Shown here piece after piece: positions 60,901-64,000 of a stretch of 64,000 nt of DNA. This DNA comes from Ophiura sarsii (Eukaryota; Echinodermata; Ophiuroidea; Amphilepidida; Ophiuridae): positions 49,064,868 to 49,128,867 of the forward strand of contig CM069455.1 of NCBI GenBank assembly GCA_035610835.1, given 5' to 3'. The notes below the pieces were generated by a model, which saw only the letters and a list, made by a program, of their open reading frames with translations, searched no databases and was not told the origin of the DNA. The position numbers and the translations under genes are program-made. The stretch's first letter is position 1. Each line of letters opens with the position of its first letter.

Positions 60901-63419
60901 TGCCAAGTTTAAAGTCATTAATTATGTTCTTCAAGAGGAAGGAGAGAGGAAGGAATGAAAATATGGGAAGATGAGAAGAAAAGAAGAGGAGCGAACAAAG
61001 TTTATGTTTAACTTAGAGGAAAGATTGGTGTGTGTGGTGTGTGTATCATAGGTAGAAATGTAGCATTTTGAGCTGCCTTTTAAATTAATGTTTGTTTGTG
61101 ATATTTGTGAGTGTGTTGGAAAGAGCGTTCCAGTATCCATTATAATAAATAAGTAAAATGGCATGTTTTTAAAATAACACCTTGGCGATGTTATTCTTTT
61201 TGATGACTCATACAGAGTTGTTAGCTATAATAGACATACGGTAAGCCCATTTAGTTTGTCCGGGGATACAAAAGATATGTTTGCTTCTTACCAGTGTAGG
61301 CCTCTATTAACCTAATTTGTGTCATTACAAGATCGTTATTAATACTGTATATATACTATTTGTTATTAAATTATTAAGTTCCCGAGTGCACAGCTTTTGT
61401 TGGACCAACCAATGGGGGCATTACTGACACAGCAACGTCCTTTGTCGACGGCGAGGTTCAAACAATAACGTGCAATTTAGGATTTACACTTACCGGAACG
61501 GCAGATATCACATGCACTGCTGCTATTGATGGGAATTCTGCAACATGGGAACCACTACCTACTGCTACTACATGTGGTAAGTTTAAACCTGTACAATTAT
61601 ATATTTTGCATATCATCACAGTATCAAAAGATGAGCACGTTTGCTATCTCACAACCAAAACACAAACAAATTCGCTGCAACGTCCTTTGTCGACGGCGAT
61701 GTTCAAACAATATCGTGCAATTTAGGATTTACACTTATCGGACGGCAGATATCACATGCATTGCTGCTATCGATGGAAATTCTGCAGAATAGCAACCATC
61801 ACCTACATCCGGGGGGGGGGGGGGTACTTTCGCCAAAATCGTACGTGGATGTGCCTGCCGGACTTTGAAAAGTGACTTTCTCTATACCTATTTTTTGGCC
61901 AATTTCACACCCATCAATATACCGATTTTGTAAGAAATTTACCCAATTTTGCAGAAATTGGGTGCTTTTTACAAAAATTGCCTCAAAATACACCCAATCT
62001 ATGCCAATTGGGCGCTTTGGTCTGTGATGAAAACCACCCCATCGCTATACCAATTTTTGCGAAAAAGCACCCCAAAAGGCAGGCACATATATATCAATGT
62101 GAGAACCCCCCGGGACCTACATATGAAGAGTTTGTTTCCAAAAGGCGCTAACTCACTAAAAGTTAAATAGGAGAAAAACAACGTTAGCTACAATTGTGTC
62201 ATTTTTCATAAGACTTGCTTACATAATAACAAAGTTATAAGGTAGGAGGTAGAATTTATTGAATGACCATCGTATATTATCTTTATTAAATTATTAAGTT
62301 CCTGAGTGCAACGCTTTTGATGGACCGACCAATGGAGACATAACTGACACAGCAACGTCCTTTGTCAACGGCGAGGTTCAAACAATAACGTGCAATTTAG
62401 GATTTACACTTACCGGAACGGCAGATATCACATGCACTGCTGCTACTGATGGGAATTCTGCAACATGGGAACCACTACCTACTGCTAGTACATGCGGTAA
62501 GTTTAAACCTGTAAAATTATATATTTTGCATATCATCACAGTATCAAAAGATGAGCACGTTTGCTATCTCACAACCAAAACACAAACAAATTCGCTGCAA
62601 CGTCCTTTGTCGACGGCGATGTTCAAACAATATCGTGCAATTTAGGATTTACACTTATCGGACGGCAGATATCACATGCATTGCTGCTATCGATGGAAAT
62701 TCTGCAGAATAGCAACCATCACCTACATCTTGGGGGGGGGGGGGGTACTTTCGTCAAAATCGTACGTGGGTGTGCCTGCCGGACTTTAAAAAGTGACTTT
62801 CTCTTTTTACCTATTTTTTGGCCTATTTCCCACCCATCAATATACTGATTTTGAAAGAAATTTACCCAATTTTGCAGAAATTGGGTGCTTTTTACAAAAA
62901 TTGCCTCAAAATACACCCAATCTATGCCAATGGGGCGCTTTGGTCTGTGATGAAAACCACCCCATCGCTATACCAATTTTTGCGAAAAAGCACCCCAAAA
63001 GGCAGGCACATATGTATCAATGTGAGAACCCCCCGGGACCTACATATGAAGAGTTTGTTTCCAAAAGGCGCTAACTCACTAAAAGTGAAATAGGAGAAAA
63101 ACAACGTTAGCTACAATTGTGTCATTTTTCATAAGACTTGCTTACATAATAACAAAGTTATAAGGTAGGAGGTAGAACTTATTGAATGACCCTCGTATAT
63201 TATCTTTATTAAATTATTAAGTTCCTGAGTGCAACGCTTTTGATGGACCGACCAATGGAGACATAACTGACACAGCAACGTCCTTTGTCAACGGCGAGGT
63301 TCAAACAATAACGTGCAATTTAGGATTTACACTTACCGGAACGGCAGATATCACATGCACTGCTGCTACTGATGGGAATTCTGCAACATGGGAACCACTA
63401 CCTACTGCTACTACATGCG
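54833..63419 (+). CDS. Secreted EGF/TSP1/CCP (Sushi) mosaic protein, 5' part (8 exons, 437 aa seen)
   Basis: Seen: exons 54833-54983, 55231-55341, 55937-56047, 56531-56704, 57950-58120, 61379-61576, 62299-62496 and 63222-63419, every intron phase 1, GT/AG borders. Residues 1-20 form a signal peptide (MILLNPALLCFLLQLATIGS), RVKR at 43-46 is a furin-type site. Then EGF-like (51-87), Cys-rich (88-124), TSP type 1 (125-182), CCP1 (183-239) and three CCPs of 66 residues. Family knowledge: such mosaics act in extracellular matrix, complement-like regulation or recognition. Inference: secreted or surface protein; no membrane segment in the visible part. The start ATG is nine bases after an AG (54826), so a non-coding first exon probably lies upstream. 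The gene continues past 64,000; exons could be missed in 58121-61378. Confidence 0.85.
55231..55341 (+). CDS. Exon: EGF-like domain
   Basis: Acceptor ttaacag, donor gtgagt, phase 1-1. PCNPNNCNNCGTCVDNDNG followed by TYMCVCNEEWTGTNC is EGF-like with a seventh cysteine. The preceding intron has a GTTT tract at about 55041-55110. Confidence 0.85.
55937..56047 (+). CDS. Exon: small Cys-rich module
   Basis: Acceptor tcctag, donor gtaagt, phase 1-1, 37 residues with five cysteines: VCGEVLKPCPLGKGC and NTNC, NYDC. It looks like a degenerate EGF-like module but I cannot assign it. Confidence 0.75.
56531..56704 (+). CDS. Exon: thrombospondin type 1 repeat
   Basis: Acceptor tttacag, donor gtaagt, phase 1-1. 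GGVWSDCSELCGSGTRNRTQ with six cysteines matches TSP1 (WSxCSxxCGxGxxxRxR). Only one of the usual tryptophans is kept. Confidence 0.9.
56880..57225. repeat. Older dispersed repeat, inverted unoccupied copy in intron
   Basis: Complement of 11870-12117 joined to 12857-12965; the spot where the 739 bp MITE sits at 12118 is uninterrupted here. The rest of 56705-57949 has no exon that I can see. Confidence 0.75.
57950..58120 (+). CDS. Exon: CCP/Sushi domain 1
   Basis: Acceptor tggcag, donor gtgaga, phase 1-1. SCMTVNVDNGVV, ITITCDPGF, LSCLGDGNW and PTC give the four cysteines and tryptophan of a CCP module. Confidence 0.9.
58121..61378. other. Intron with duplicated segment, inverted repeat and simple repeats
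   Basis: A ~315 bp tandem duplication (58740-58868 against 59053-59182, sharing tggattacagagrgctctg); an inverted repeat at about 59555-60104 (ggtacgattacctctt / aagaggtaatcgtacc); a ggtt tract at 60149-60196; poly-G at 60689-60712. No exon recognised. Confidence 0.5.
61379..61576 (+). CDS. Exon: CCP/Sushi domain 2 (repeat unit 1)
   Basis: Phase 1-1, 198 nt. PECTAFVGPTNGGITDT, TITCNLGF, ITCTAA and ATWEPLP...TTC fit CCP. The acceptor attaaattattaag is poor in pyrimidines. Differs from the next two exons at several sites (GP/DGP, GGI/GDI, VDG/VNG). Confidence 0.85.
61676..61805 (+). pseudogene. Dead CCP exon remnant (also 62597-62728 and 63515-63648)
   Basis: Matches the middle and end of the CCP exon (acgtcctttgtcgacggc, gtgcaatttaggatttacac) but lost bases (ttatcggacggc against ttaccggaacggc, a shift), ends with a TAG and has no acceptor. 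The same damage is in all three units, so it predates the triplication. Confidence 0.85.
62299..62496 (+). CDS. Exon: CCP/Sushi domain 3 (repeat unit 2)
   Basis: Phase 1-1, 198 nt. Reads PECNAFDGPTNGDITDT and so on. I find one base different from the next exon (AGT against ACT, Ser/Thr near the end). Confidence 0.9.
63222..63419 (+). CDS. Exon: CCP/Sushi domain 4 (repeat unit 3)
   Basis: Phase 1-1, 198 nt; almost identical to 62299-62496. The donor gtaagt is intact and 580 bp of the same intron follows to the window edge, so more units may exist beyond. Confidence 0.9.
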
Positions 63420-64000
63420 GTAAGTTTAAACCTGTACACTTATATATTTTGCATATCATCACAGTATCAAAAGATGAGCACGTTTGCTATCTCACAACCA
63501 AAACACAAATTCGCTGCAACGTCCTTTGTCGACGGCGATGTTCAAACAATATCGTGCAATTTAGGATTTACACTTATCGGACGGCAGATATCACATGCAT
63601 TGCTGCTATCGATGGAAATTCTGCAGAATAGCAACCATCACCTACATCCGGTGGGGGGGGGGGGGGTACTTTCGCCAAAATCGTACGTGGATGTGCCTGC
63701 CGGACTTTGAAAAGTGACTTTCTCTATACCTATTTTTTGGCCAATTTCCCACCCATCAATATACCGATTTTGTAAGAAATTTACCCAATTTTGCAGAAAT
63801 TGGGTGCTTTTTACAAAAATTGCCTCAAAATACACCCAATCTATGCCAATTGGGCGCTTTGGTCTGTGATGAAAACCACCCCATCGCTATACCATTTTTT
63901 TGCGAAAAAGCACCCCAAAAGGCAGGCACATATGTATCAATGTGAGAACCCCCCGGAACCTACATATGAAGAGTTTGTTTCCAAAAGGCGCTAACTCACT

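Larger units (their letters stand above)
61379..64000 (+). repeat. Tandem triplication, ~920 bp unit with CCP exon
   Basis: Units begin at 61379, 62299 and 63222 (periods 920 and 923 bp); the third runs off the window. Each holds a CCP exon, a dead exon remnant, a poly-G tract, a block with cacccaatctatgccaa and, before units 2 and 3, a mariner-type right end about 25 bp before the splice acceptor. Confidence 0.95.

Noticed and set aside
61676..61805. Additional coding CCP exon in each repeat unit
   Set aside because: Frame shift, in-frame TAG and no splice acceptor; the defect is shared by all three units.

Overview
This 64 kb window looks like animal (metazoan) genomic DNA. It is AT-rich, genes are split into short exons with GT/AG introns, there is an assembly gap of 100 N, and miniature inverted-repeat elements, tRNA-derived sequences, satellite DNA and long poly-G tracts are dense. 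The mix of genes (TAZ finger plus kinase fold; a secreted EGF/TSP1/Sushi protein) and a decayed retroelement ORF of a type I associate with marine invertebrates suggest a marine invertebrate, perhaps an ambulacrarian. Species and phylum cannot be proven from the sequence.

Region 1 (1-22,068): the 3' part of a plus-strand gene. Eight exons (1947-2104, 2848-2977, 3739-3915, 5177-5330, 7738-7872, 10811-10947, 20942-21079, 21639-21794) join with consistent phases into a 394-residue C-terminal product. The first exon carries a TAZ-type zinc finger half (CxxC-x9-H-x3-C-x4-C-x4-C). The rest is a protein-kinase fold with both catalytic aspartates replaced (HRD to YLN, DFG to NFT), so it is a predicted pseudokinase. 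The stop codon is built from the junction of a PIF/Harbinger-like MITE. The 10 kb intron before the seventh exon is mainly a ~155 bp satellite plus inserted elements.

Region 2 (22,069-53,590): no convincing host gene. It is a layered set of transposon remnants: TA-flanked palindromic MITEs with CACT or CAGGGTG ends, several TTAA-flanked families, TTA-flanked GGCC-ended elements, a mariner-like 1.5 kb element with a nested MITE, a ~1.4-1.7 kb element in tandem, an array of palindromic units, a degenerate retroelement ORF with a GIY-YIG-like C-terminus split by a TTAA MITE, and tRNA-derived sequences.

Region 3 (53,590-54,655): three head-to-tail copies of a 286 bp unit with a tRNA-like core and CCCTAACC/GGTTAGGG ends. 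A different element at 36,188-36,455 has similar ends, TTAA on both sides and another tRNA-like core.

Region 4 (54,826-64,000): the 5' part of a plus-strand gene for a secreted mosaic protein: signal peptide, furin-type site, EGF-like, Cys-rich module, TSP type 1, then CCP/Sushi domains. All introns are phase 1. The last CCP exon is tandemly triplicated with its intron (period 920-923 bp); every unit also carries the same dead CCP exon remnant. The gene runs off the right edge. There is no operon-like relation between the two genes.
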